Below are positions 1-10,345 of a stretch of 33,876 nt of DNA, piece by piece. Under the pieces are notes generated by a model that made no database searches, was not told where the DNA came from, and saw only the letters and a program-made list of their open reading frames with translations. The position numbers were made by a program, and so were the translations under genes. Positions within the stretch are counted from its first letter, which is position 1. Every line of letters begins with the position of its first letter. Source of the stretch: an uncultured Desulfococcus sp. (lineage in GTDB: Bacteria > Desulfobacterota > Desulfobacteria > Desulfobacterales > Desulfococcaceae); contig CAJXSB010000005.1 of assembly GCA_913060435.1 (NCBI GenBank), positions 1 to 33,876 of the forward strand. The letters run 5' to 3'.

Positions 1-897
1 ATCAACTACGACGACATCTGCCTGACCTGCATCACCATCCGCGAGGGCGCCGTCGACCGGGCCATAGAACTCAAAGAGAAGGGCATCGGCCCCGACCGCG
101 TCCTGATGATGGTCTCCACCGAGGAGGAGCACCATTTTGCCAACTCCGGCACGAGCCTGCCGAACTACTGGAAAGAAGCGGAGCGGTGCATCCAGAAATG
201 CACGGATGCCGGCATCAAGATGTGCGGCACCGTCAGCACCATTTGGGGCAGCCCCATCGGCGGCGCCACCGACATGAAGGACGCCGTGGAGTTTACCAAG
301 CGCTGGCTGGAGATCGGGGCCCACGACGTCGAACACGCCGATCACGACGGCAGCGCCTCCGCGCCGGATGTCTACCGCTACTTCTCCATGATCCTCGACG
401 AGATCCCCGATACGCGGCTCCATATCGCCCATTTCCACGAGACCAAACGGGTGGCTGCAGCATCGGTTCTGGCGGCGCTCCAGGCCGGGATCACCAATTT
501 CGAGGCGACCCTGGGCGGGCTGGGCGGCCAGCCGGCCAACTTCCTTGACGACTGCCCGGTCAAAGGCACGGGCGACTACTATTACGAGGACCCCCGCTAT
601 GTCGGGCTGGTGACCCTGGAGGACACCCTGGTGCAGATCGACGAGATGGGCATCGAGCACGGCTGGGATGTGGACCGGGTCCTCTGGATCGGGAAACAGC
701 TCGAGCGGACCATCGGCCGTCGCCTGCGCTCCGAGGCGATCCTCAACGGCCGCACCCTCACCGAGGGCCATCCGGAGTTCGCCAGGCCGGGGCTGCCCAA
801 GGTCAAGGCCAAGCTCGGAGAGGACCCGGGCCAGAAGCTCCCCAAGGAATGGGGGGAGAAGGCGGTCCTGCCGGAGCAGTACCGGCCCGCAGGTTAA
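1..897 (+). CDS. HMG-CoA lyase / pyruvate carboxyltransferase-like protein, 5' truncated by window edge
   Basis: Frame 1 is open from base 1 (INYDDICLTCITIREGAVDRAIEL...) to the TAA at 895-897. Contains a TIM-barrel HMGL-like segment 'HIAHFHETKRVAAASVLAALQAGITNFEATLGGLGGQP'. Confidence 0.85.
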   Translation: MNYDDICLTCITIREGAVDRAIELKEKGIGPDRVLMMVSTEEEHHFANSGTSLPNYWKEAERCIQKCTDAGIKMCGTVSTIWGSPIGGATDMKDAVEFTKRWLEIGAHDVEHADHDGSASAPDVYRYFSMILDEIPDTRLHIAHFHETKRVAAASVLAALQAGITNFEATLGGLGGQPANFLDDCPVKGTGDYYYEDPRYVGLVTLEDTLVQIDEMGIEHGWDVDRVLWIGKQLERTIGRRLRSEAILNGRTLTEGHPEFARPGLPKVKAKLGEDPGQKLPKEWGEKAVLPEQYRPAG

Positions 898-1057
898 TCC
901 GGGATTTATCTTTCAGAAATGATCTGGTATATTCCCCCCGGCGCCTGCGGCCGAAGGCCGCCGGAGCCGGCTTCGTGGAGCGCAGGGGGCCTGCGGGCCC
1001 CTGATATCCGCCGGTTGGCATTGCACCGGCCACCTAACACACGAGGGAGTGAAGATT

Positions 1058-1696
1058 ATGACATCGCAAGAACAGCCACCTCATATCAACGTGGACTATT
1101 TTGAAGATTTGACCGGGGATATCGCCGAATCCGGACAGAGCGGAATCGAGGAGATCGGGAAGCGGCTGAAGTCCCTGAGGGAGGAGAAGGGGATTTCCCT
1201 GGAGGAGCTCTCGGGCCGGACTGGGTTTGACGCCGACTTTCTCTCGAGGATCGAACGCCAGGAGATCTATCCCCAACTGGGGACGGTGATCAAGCTCTCC
1301 AAGTCCCTGGACGCGGCCTTCGGCCAGGTGCTGGCAGGCGAGGGCGACAAGCCCTATGCCATCACCCGGCGGCAGGATCAGAAGACCGTGGCCCGGTCCA
1401 CCTCCCACAAGGGACAGAAGAACATCTACACCTACAAAGGGCTGGCACCGGAGGTGAAGGGCCGGAACATGGAACCCCTGATCGTCCATCTGCAGGCCGA
1501 GCCGGACAAGGAGCTCTCCCAGCACGACGGCGAAGAGTTCATCTATGTCCTGCAGGGAGAAGTGGTGCTGGAGATCGGTGAGGATCATTTTGAGCTGTCC
1601 CCCGGAGACAGCGCCTATTACCTCTCGACCATCCCCCATTTTATTGCGGCCAAGGATGACGTCGCCACCATCCTGGCGGTGATCTACGACAAATAG
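1058..1696 (+). CDS. XRE-family transcriptional regulator with C-terminal cupin domain
   Basis: N-terminal HTH 'IGKRLKSLREEKGISLEELSGRTGFDADFLSRIERQEIYPQLGTVIKLSKSLD' and C-terminal cupin 'HDGEEFIYVLQGEVVLEIGEDHFELSPGDSAYYLSTIPH'. The ATG at 1058 has a gaggga SD. The ORF track starts at GTG 1049. Confidence 0.88.
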   Translation: MTSQEQPPHINVDYFEDLTGDIAESGQSGIEEIGKRLKSLREEKGISLEELSGRTGFDADFLSRIERQEIYPQLGTVIKLSKSLDAAFGQVLAGEGDKPYAITRRQDQKTVARSTSHKGQKNIYTYKGLAPEVKGRNMEPLIVHLQAEPDKELSQHDGEEFIYVLQGEVVLEIGEDHFELSPGDSAYYLSTIPHFIAAKDDVATILAVIYDK

Positions 1697-1801
1697 AAAA
1701 ATCCGGCGTCCCGCGGATGCCGCTTGCCTTTTCGCCCCTGCCGGCCCCCCGGGAAAGGCAGGGGCGCTCGCCGTCGGAACTGCCGAAGGAGGGCCGCACA
1801 T

Positions 1802-2569
1802 ATGCCCGTCGCCGTAATGGATGACGATACGCTGTACGTTGACCGGAGCCCCGCCGAAACAGGGCCCGCCCTCGTTCTGGTCCACGGCTCCGGTGGAGAC
1901 CATACCCACTGGCCGGCGGCGCTGCGGCGGCACCCGAAGCTCCGGGTGTTTACGCCCGATCTTCCCGGCCATGGCCGTTCCGCCGGCGCCGGGTGTGACA
2001 GCGTTGAGGCCTATGCCCGGATCATCGACCGGTTTGTCCGGTCGATGGGCCTTGAAAAGGCCGCGGTTGCTGGCCATTCCCTCGGCGGGGCGGTGGCCCT
2101 CACCCTGGGCTTCATGAAACCCGCGTGGCTCTCCGCCGTCGTTCTCGTGGGCACCGGCGCAAGGCTCCGGGTCCATCCGAAGATCCTCGCCGGCTTTTCG
2201 AATGCCTTCGAGGAGACCGTGGAGACGGTCTGCAGCTGGTCTTTCGGCCCGGCGGCGCCCGCGTCCCTCATCGGCGGGATCCGGCGGCAGCTGCTCGCCA
2301 ACGACCCGGGGGTGATCCAGGCGGATTATCGGGCCTGCGACCGCTTCGATGCCATGGACCGCATCCACGGCATCGCCTGCCCGGCGTTGGTGGTCTCCGC
2401 GACCCACGACCGCATGACGCCGCCGAAGTATGGCGAATATCTCCACCAGGAGATCCCGGGGGCGTTGTTCACCCTCATCGAAGGCGCCGGCCACATGATG
2501 GCCGTCGAAAAGCCCGATGCGTTGACCGCCGCAGTGGTGCGGTTCATGGGGATGGCGCACCGGGGATGA
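1802..2569 (+). CDS. alpha/beta hydrolase
   Basis: 'LVLVHGSGGDHTHWPAAL', nucleophile elbow 'VAGHSLGGAVAL' and C-terminal 'GAGHMMAVEKPDAL'. Preferred ATG at 1802 follows an AAGGAGG SD; the ORF track extends to 1724. Confidence 0.88.
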   Translation: MPVAVMDDDTLYVDRSPAETGPALVLVHGSGGDHTHWPAALRRHPKLRVFTPDLPGHGRSAGAGCDSVEAYARIIDRFVRSMGLEKAAVAGHSLGGAVALTLGFMKPAWLSAVVLVGTGARLRVHPKILAGFSNAFEETVETVCSWSFGPAAPASLIGGIRRQLLANDPGVIQADYRACDRFDAMDRIHGIACPALVVSATHDRMTPPKYGEYLHQEIPGALFTLIEGAGHMMAVEKPDALTAAVVRFMGMAHRG

Positions 2570-2635
2570 GCTGTTTCCTCAACTTTCCATTCCTATGTTT
2601 TTGGGATAGAACTGACATTCGACCAAGGGGGCTTA

Positions 2636-4588
<1,953 letters not shown>

Positions 4589-4625
4589 CGCGCTGTAGCA
4601 GGATGACATGAGCCTTGCAGCTCTC

Positions 4626-4668
4626 CCGCCCGGTGCCCGCAGGATGTGGCACCGGGCGGTCTTTTTTT
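4626..4668 (+). terminator. intrinsic terminator downstream of acetoacetyl-CoA synthetase
   Basis: Perfect 12-bp inverted repeat ccgcccggtgcc (4626-4637) / ggcaccgggcgg (4648-4659), followed by tcttttttt. Confidence 0.85.
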
Positions 4669-4720
4669 GGGGGGCGCCGCCCCAGTGGGGGAGGGTCGGT
4701 CGAGTGCGATTTCCCGCCGG

Positions 4721-5461
4721 CTACGCAGACGGGGGTTCAGGGATCGGCTGGACCCAGCTCCCCCGGTCGCCGTCGTAGAACCATTTGTCGGGAAAGCCCC
4801 GCCGCCGGACGAAGCTCGGGCTCCGGGCCCAGGCCAGGAGCGCTTCGTAGGCACGCTGGACCCGGATGAATGCTCGGCTGTTTCCGCCGTGGTCCGGATG
4901 GTGGCGCATCACCTGGCGGCGGTAGGCGCGCTTGATGATCTCCCGACGTTCGGGCTTCGCCAGATCCGCCTCGCCCAGTTCGAGGCAGACCAGCGCCCTG
5001 CCTTTCAAGGTCGGGATGTGCCGCTCGAGGGGGGAGACCTTCCGGAGGGAGGAATCCTGAAGGTTCGACTGCGCCAGCACATGGCGGGCGGCCAGATAAT
5101 TTCTCTGGGTCCGCCGCTGCTCTGTCCACCAGGCATTGCCGAGAATGTCCCCCAGGTCGCTGTAATCCTCGGCCGGCACCCGGTCCGGCGTTCGGGGATA
5201 AATGAAGCTGAAAATCCTCTGCTCGCCGTAAGGCATCAGGTCCATGATGATGACGGCGTCCGTGAAATAGAAGGTGGCATAGCGGGTGTTGAGCGCCCGC
5301 AGCAGGCCGGTGCGCTGGTCCAGCCGCTGCCGCAGGCGCTGGCGGCAGGGGATCGAACAGTATCGCTTCCGGCCCATGTTCCGGCTGGTGCCGCAGGAAA
5401 GGCATCTTCTTTCATTCTTTTTGGCCGCTGTTGCGGGCATATGTGGCGACTGGTGTTCCAT
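4721..5461 (-). CDS. Zinc-finger / DnaJ-domain protein
   Basis: N-terminal Cys cluster 'RRCLSCGTSRNMGRKRYCSIPCRQRL'. C-terminal J domain with HPD motif: 'KPERREIIKRAYRRQVMRHHPDHGGNSRAFIRVQRAYEALL'. Confidence 0.75.
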   Translation of the reverse strand: MEHQSPHMPATAAKKNERRCLSCGTSRNMGRKRYCSIPCRQRLRQRLDQRTGLLRALNTRYATFYFTDAVIIMDLMPYGEQRIFSFIYPRTPDRVPAEDYSDLGDILGNAWWTEQRRTQRNYLAARHVLAQSNLQDSSLRKVSPLERHIPTLKGRALVCLELGEADLAKPERREIIKRAYRRQVMRHHPDHGGNSRAFIRVQRAYEALLAWARSPSFVRRRGFPDKWFYDGDRGSWVQPIPEPPSA

Positions 5462-5557
5462 ATTCCCGGACTATATCAGCATTGGCAGTGGAGATGAAGG
5501 GCGAATTGCATCCCTCGAGGGGATCGGCGGTACTGGAGAATGCCTGAAGTACCGGCG

Positions 5558-5589
5558 AAAAAAACGCCGGGCCCCGAGAGGGGGCCCGG
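5558..5589 (-). terminator. intrinsic terminator of the multiheme cytochrome gene
   Basis: Inverted repeat ccgggcccc (5567-5575) / ggggcccgg (5581-5589), with an A7 run on + (T7 on -) at 5558-5564, downstream of the minus-strand CDS. Confidence 0.85.
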
Positions 5590-5611
5590 TGCTGAAGGTG
5601 CACAGCGCGTC

Positions 5612-7504
5612 TTAATTGGCCCTTGAAAAATTGTGGCAGACGCCGCAGTCGAGGTTTTTATCTCGGACATGCTTGTCGTGTATGTTGCTGAAGTAGACCG
5701 ATCCCGACCACTCCTCGGATTCTTCTTCATGGCAGCTGGCGCAAAGGGGCCTGCCGTTCAGGGTCGTTTTCGGGGTGTATCCGAGTTTGGCAAAATCGAT
5801 CCGTGTGCCGCTGTTGTGGCAGCTGTCGCAGGAGAGGGCCTCTTCCTTGGGCGCCACCTCGTGAAACAGGCCCATGTAGCGCTCGGTTTCGGAGAAGCTG
5901 TGACCATTGTATTCCCAGCCGACGCCGGCCACGCCCAGCAGCACCGCTTCGTCCAGGTTTCCGCTTTCAAAAAATTTCCCGATCTTGAGGGGAAGGAGGC
6001 GGCGTGTTTCGGGATCGATGGGCTGGTAGGCTTCGTGGCGCTTAAAGGCGTGAATCTTGGCCCCAAGTTCCCGGACGTCGCCCATGGGGCCGGACATCAA
6101 CACCTTACCGTTCGCCTCCGGCACGGCCTCGTCGCCGAATTGGTAAAAATAGGACTGGCCGTTAAAAAAAGCGTATTCGGGAGTCACGTTCTGCCGCTTT
6201 TCATGGTTCGGTTCGTAAAGGCCGGTGCTGGCGACCAGATCCCCCGGTTGGGACCAGTCCCTTCTCATATCCGTCGGAGCGACCTTGGCAAATTGGGGGA
6301 TGTGGCATACGGTGCAGTTGACCCGCGCCGTGTGCTTGTCGATTTCCCTGCGTTCGTGGGGGCTGTCTCCGTGACATCGGGTGCAGCTGACCTCGTTATC
6401 GGATTCTCGTGGTCTCAGGTCAGTCCCGCGTCCGGCGATCTTGTGGTTGGCGGCGACGTGACAGTCGAGGCAGTCGAGCCCGGCACCGCCGCTGGCCGCC
6501 GAGGCCATGTGGACGTCGAAGCTCCGCGAAGGATTACGGTGGGCCTCCTCGATGTCTCCGCGTTTGAAATTGTTGCCTCCCCCGGCTTTGGTATGACAGT
6601 TGAGACAGGAGTCTTTTCCGGGGAGTCCTACGTTTGCCGCCGCCTGAGTCACGGTGACCGCCATTTTTTCCATATCTGGCACAAACCGGAAGCTTCCGTC
6701 CGCCGTCTTCTCCACCCTCCGCTTGTAGTCGTCCGAGTGACAGATCAGACAGTCGATGTTTTCCAGCGGATCCAGAGAAGTCTCCATATTGGGCTTCTCG
6801 CCGAGACCAGCGTGGCATTTGGCGCACCCACCATCCACCTCAATGCCGTCGACGTTGGTCAGTTTGCCGATCCAGTTGATGTCAGGGTAGATGCAGAAAT
6901 CGTTAATGCCCCCCATCTTGCCGGCAGGGTCTTCGCTCAGCCCGACGGCATCCACAGCGCTCCCTTTCCACTGGTAGTGGACGGAGCCGTAGACCTCTTC
7001 GGCCTCTTTCCGGTGGCATTTTAGGCAGGTCTTTGTCCCTTCGTATACGGGAATTCTGCGGGCGTGGGATCCAGAGGAGGGCGCCGGATCCGTTGTTGGC
7101 TCTGTGGGATCGGTTGCCGGATCGGCAGGCGTCGACGCCGAGCATAGATCGGGCGGGTTCCGCGTGTAGCCGGTTTCGACATACACGACATCAGATTCTA
7201 TCCGGATCAGGCAAGGCGGCGTGCCAAAGATTTGCCTACGGAATCTGAAGTCGCCGTCATCTGCGGCCTGTATGACGCCCAGCAGAGAGTCGGACATGGC
7301 GTCCCAGACGCTGATACTTTCGGAATCAGAGGCACCGTAGCCCCGGATATTGAGCCGTCCTTTGGCCTCGTCCCAGCGGACCTCGGTTACCCCCAGGGCT
7401 GTTGCCTCCACAGCGGATCCGGCCAATAGGGACGATATCATCATGCAAATGGCAATGAGCCTGAAAAATTGCTTATTGTAATTGTCTTTCTCAATCATAA
7501 CCAA
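5612..7504 (-). CDS. secreted multiheme (10 CxxCH) cytochrome c, octaheme-tetrathionate-reductase-like
   Basis: Hydrophobic N-terminal signal (FFRLIAICMMISSLLAGSAVEA). Ten CxxCH motifs: CLKCH, CAKCH, CLICH, CLNCH, CLDCH, CTRCH, CTVCH, CDSCH, CASCH, CGVCH. The OTR-like family assignment is by motif layout only. Confidence 0.88.
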   Translation of the reverse strand: MVMIEKDNYNKQFFRLIAICMMISSLLAGSAVEATALGVTEVRWDEAKGRLNIRGYGASDSESISVWDAMSDSLLGVIQAADDGDFRFRRQIFGTPPCLIRIESDVVYVETGYTRNPPDLCSASTPADPATDPTEPTTDPAPSSGSHARRIPVYEGTKTCLKCHRKEAEEVYGSVHYQWKGSAVDAVGLSEDPAGKMGGINDFCIYPDINWIGKLTNVDGIEVDGGCAKCHAGLGEKPNMETSLDPLENIDCLICHSDDYKRRVEKTADGSFRFVPDMEKMAVTVTQAAANVGLPGKDSCLNCHTKAGGGNNFKRGDIEEAHRNPSRSFDVHMASAASGGAGLDCLDCHVAANHKIAGRGTDLRPRESDNEVSCTRCHGDSPHERREIDKHTARVNCTVCHIPQFAKVAPTDMRRDWSQPGDLVASTGLYEPNHEKRQNVTPEYAFFNGQSYFYQFGDEAVPEANGKVLMSGPMGDVRELGAKIHAFKRHEAYQPIDPETRRLLPLKIGKFFESGNLDEAVLLGVAGVGWEYNGHSFSETERYMGLFHEVAPKEEALSCDSCHNSGTRIDFAKLGYTPKTTLNGRPLCASCHEEESEEWSGSVYFSNIHDKHVRDKNLDCGVCHNFSRAN

Positions 7505-7753
7505 CCCCCTTTTTTAATTGCAGATCGACGGCCGAAGCGCCGCCTCTCTGAATTTCCGGCACGCAAATGCCTACATTGTGGTATAGTTTAAAGGGGGGAG
7601 GACAGAAATGCAGTGATTTGTTGCGTAATTTGAAGGGAAAGAAAGGCGTGCCGATTCCGTGATGAAATACCGGAACGGAAAATCTGCGGCTTCATGCTCT
7701 GCTGAGGGGAGGCTGGAGGGCGCCTCGGTGATTTCGCCCGCTGCCCGGGCCGG

Positions 7754-8080
7754 TCATTTGGCGGCTTTGTGGGCCTCAAAGCAGACCACTCCATCCGGCC
7801 CCACGAAGGCGTCGTGGACGGTCCCGGCGGGAAGATAGAGTCGATCTCCGGCGCTTAGGGGAATGGTGTTGCCGAGATCCGGTAGCCCGAAGGTGATGGC
7901 GCCGGAGGCGACATGGATGATCTTGTCGTACGGGTGGTCATGGGCTTCGTAGACATCCCCCGGGCCGTTGGACCAGCGGTAGAATCCGATCCCTTCCGCC
8001 TGCATGCGGGCTTCGACCGCCGCAGCGGTCGGCGGTTCGGATCCCGGCCAGTGCTGTACGTCGACGTTTTTTGCTGCCAT
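7754..8080 (-). CDS. cupin-domain protein
   Basis: 'EAHDHPYDKIIHVASGAITFGLPDLGNTIPLSAGDRLYLPAGTVHDAFVGPDGVVCFEAHK' is a classic small cupin. ATG preceded by ggagga. Confidence 0.85.
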   Translation of the reverse strand: MAAKNVDVQHWPGSEPPTAAAVEARMQAEGIGFYRWSNGPGDVYEAHDHPYDKIIHVASGAITFGLPDLGNTIPLSAGDRLYLPAGTVHDAFVGPDGVVCFEAHKAAK

Positions 8081-8194
8081 GGTCTCCTCCGTTCATGGCG
8101 GATTCGCAGCACTGAGGGAATCCGCCCGAAATGGTCTATACTAGCATAGGAATTCTTTTGGGGAATGTAAACGGTCGAGCGCTGACCTTGAAAT

Positions 8195-8206
8195 TTGTCT
8201 TGACAA
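8195..8206. promoter_or_regulatory. palindrome TTGTCTTGACAA overlapping a possible -35, upstream of gntR-trpBA
   Basis: Perfect TTGTC-TT-GACAA. No convincing -10 was found. Confidence 0.3.
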
Positions 8207-8255
8207 CTTTACCAATATATGGGAACGGTTCTCCAAGACAGGAATATTTCACAGG

Positions 8256-8341
8256 CGCCACTTTCGAGATTCGTTCATGCGATGGATATGGGGCCTCCTC
8301 CGGACCCGGAAAACACCGTCGGATGAAACGCGAAAGTGGCG
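8256..8341 (+). promoter_or_regulatory. predicted structured leader (stem-loop) upstream of gntR-trpBA
   Basis: Perfect 11-bp outer stem cgccactttcg (8256-8266) / cgaaagtggcg (8331-8341). Inner stem cgttcat (8272-8278) / atgaa(a)cg (8323-8330). Confidence 0.55.
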
Positions 8342-8387
8342 TCACAGAAAAGAACGCACAGAAAAGAATGCCATGACGGCGGTGTAA
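8277..8387 (+). CDS. putative Trp-containing leader peptide (36 aa)
   Basis: ATG CGA TGG ATA TGG GGC ... GTG TAA = MRWIWGLLRTRKTPSDETRKWRHRKERTEKNAMTAV. Three Trp codons. Stop lies 7 nt before the gntR ATG at 8395. SD is weak. Confidence 0.35.
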   Translation: MRWIWGLLRTRKTPSDETRKWRHRKERTEKNAMTAV

Positions 8388-8394
8388 AACCACG

Positions 8395-9126
8395 ATGCTG
8401 AACCCCAACGCGCCCATCCCCCTCTATCACCAGCTGGCGGATATTCTGCTGGCGAAGATCCGTTCGGGTGAATATCCGCCGGGATCCCGGATTCCGGCGG
8501 AGCTCAAGCTCGCTGCAGCCTACCGGATCGGGCGTCCGACCGTGCGGCAGGCCATTGAGATGCTGGTGAAGAAGGGGTTTCTCTCTCGAAAACGGGGGGC
8601 CGGAACCTTTGTCCGCGAGAGACAGGCCGAGGTGGAACTCTTCTCCCTTGACGGAACGGCGGCCTCCTTCCACAAGAAGGGACTTGCCACCGCCACCCGG
8701 GTGATCGAGGCCGTGCGGCTGGAAGCAGTGGATGGACAGCCGGAAAATCCCTTTGACGGCAGAGATGCCTATTTTTTTTCCCGGCTGGTGCAGGTCGAAA
8801 GAACGCCGGTGCTGATCGAGGAAATCTACCTCCATCCGACATTCTTTTCGGGCATCGACCAGATGGATCTGAAGAATGCATCCCTTTCGGAAATCGCCGA
8901 TGAACGCTACTTCATGCGGCCCGACAGCGCCCGCCAGAATTTTCGGATCGGACACCCCGGCGCGGCGAAGGCCGATCTCCTCGGGGTGGCGCCTGAGGCG
9001 CCGGTGCTGATCGTCAGCCGGTACCTCAATTTTCCCCAGGCCGACAGCGCCGTCTATTCAGCGCTTTTCTGCCGAACCGACCAGTACGTTTTTTCCCAGA
9101 CCATAGGAGGAACGACCCATGGATAA
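8395..9126 (+). CDS. GntR-family transcriptional regulator (HutC/UTRA type)
   Basis: 'PLYHQLADILLAKIRSGEYPPGSRIPAELKLAAAYRIGRPTVRQAIEMLVKKGFLSRKRGAGTFV' followed by a UTRA-like effector domain. Confidence 0.93.
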   Translation: MLNPNAPIPLYHQLADILLAKIRSGEYPPGSRIPAELKLAAAYRIGRPTVRQAIEMLVKKGFLSRKRGAGTFVRERQAEVELFSLDGTAASFHKKGLATATRVIEAVRLEAVDGQPENPFDGRDAYFFSRLVQVERTPVLIEEIYLHPTFFSGIDQMDLKNASLSEIADERYFMRPDSARQNFRIGHPGAAKADLLGVAPEAPVLIVSRYLNFPQADSAVYSALFCRTDQYVFSQTIGGTTHG

Positions 9127-10345
9127 CCGCGGATACTATCACCAGTTCGGCGGGGCCTACCTGCCCGAAATTCTGGTGGCCACCTTTGACGAGCTCGACG
9201 AGACCTTCCGGGAGGCGAAAAACGATCCGGCCTTCTGGCAGGCCTATGAAGCGCTGATGGCAAGCTATTCCTGCCGGCCCACGCCGCTGACCTACTGCGA
9301 GAATCTGACCCGGCACTTCGGCGGCGCCAAGATCTATATCAAGCGGGAAGACCTCAACCACACCGGCGCCCACAAGGCCAACAATGTCATGGGGCAGGGC
9401 CTGCTCGTCCGGCGGATGGGCAAGCGGCGGGTCATCGCCGAGACCGGCGCCGGGCAGCATGGCGTCGCCACGGCGACCATGGCGGCGAAATTCGGCTTCG
9501 AGTGCACGATTTACATGGGCGAGGTCGACGTCGAGCGGCAGCGGCCCAATGTCTTCTGGATGGAGCGGCTGGGAGCGACGGTCCACCCGGTCACCGACGG
9601 GACGCGCATCCTCAAGGATGCCATCAACGAGGCCTTCCGGGACTGGGTTTCCAACATGGACACGACCCATTACGTCCTGGGCACCGCCTGCGGCCCCCAT
9701 CCGTTCCCCGAGATGGTCACCTATTTCCAGTCGATCATCGGGAAGGAGGCCCGGGCGCAGATCCTGGCTGCCGAGGGCCGGCTGCCCAGCCGGATCTACG
9801 CCTGCGTCGGCGGCGGATCCAATGCCATGGGAATCTTCAGCGGCTTCATGGAGGATCCGGTGGAGCTCGTGGGCGTGGAGGCCGGCGGCAGAGGGCTCGA
9901 CTCCGGGCAGCACGCCTCCCGGCTCTGTTCCCAGGATGCCAGCATCGGCGTGGCCCAGGGCTACCGGACCTATTTCCTTCAGGACGCCGACGGGCAGATG
10001 CAGGAGACCCACAGCATCGCCGCTGGCCTCGATTACGTGGGGGTCTCTCCCATCCTCTCGGACTTGAAGGAGACCGGGAGAGCCCGTTTTGCTGCGGCAA
10101 CGGACCAGGAGGTCGTAGCGGCCCTCTCGCTCACCATTCGGAAGGAAGGGGTGATCCCGGCCCTGGAATCCGCCCATGCGTTTGTGCAGGCGTTCAAGGA
10201 GGCCCCCGGGCTTTCACCGGAGGAGAGCATCATCATCAACCAGTCGGGCCGGGGCGACAAGGACATCTTCACGGTGGCCGACGCCTTCGACGACCCGCGA
10301 TGGAAGGCGTTCATCATCAGAAAGGCGGAACAGTACCATGCTTGA
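9119..10345 (+). CDS. trpB: tryptophan synthase beta chain
   Basis: 'YIKREDLNHTGAHKANNVMGQGLL', 'RVIAETGAGQHGVATATMAAKFG', 'CVGGGSNAMGIFSGF', 'SAGLDYVG'-type segment. SD aggagg. Overlaps gntR by 8 bp. Confidence 0.97.
   Translation: MDNRGYYHQFGGAYLPEILVATFDELDETFREAKNDPAFWQAYEALMASYSCRPTPLTYCENLTRHFGGAKIYIKREDLNHTGAHKANNVMGQGLLVRRMGKRRVIAETGAGQHGVATATMAAKFGFECTIYMGEVDVERQRPNVFWMERLGATVHPVTDGTRILKDAINEAFRDWVSNMDTTHYVLGTACGPHPFPEMVTYFQSIIGKEARAQILAAEGRLPSRIYACVGGGSNAMGIFSGFMEDPVELVGVEAGGRGLDSGQHASRLCSQDASIGVAQGYRTYFLQDADGQMQETHSIAAGLDYVGVSPILSDLKETGRARFAAATDQEVVAALSLTIRKEGVIPALESAHAFVQAFKEAPGLSPEESIIINQSGRGDKDIFTVADAFDDPRWKAFIIRKAEQYHA

Noticed and set aside
1034-2560. 508-aa minus-strand ORF
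   Set aside because: Spans the antisense of two well-supported plus-strand genes; low-complexity Gly/His/Arg/Pro composition with no recognisable domain.
5633-7024. 463-aa plus-strand ORF opposite the multiheme cytochrome
   Set aside because: Shadow ORF. The ten CxxCH motifs on the minus strand establish the true coding strand.
8343-8370. Tandem cacagaaaagaa(c/t)g repeat just upstream of gntR
   Set aside because: Two short A-rich copies; may be chance. Kept only as part of the leader region.
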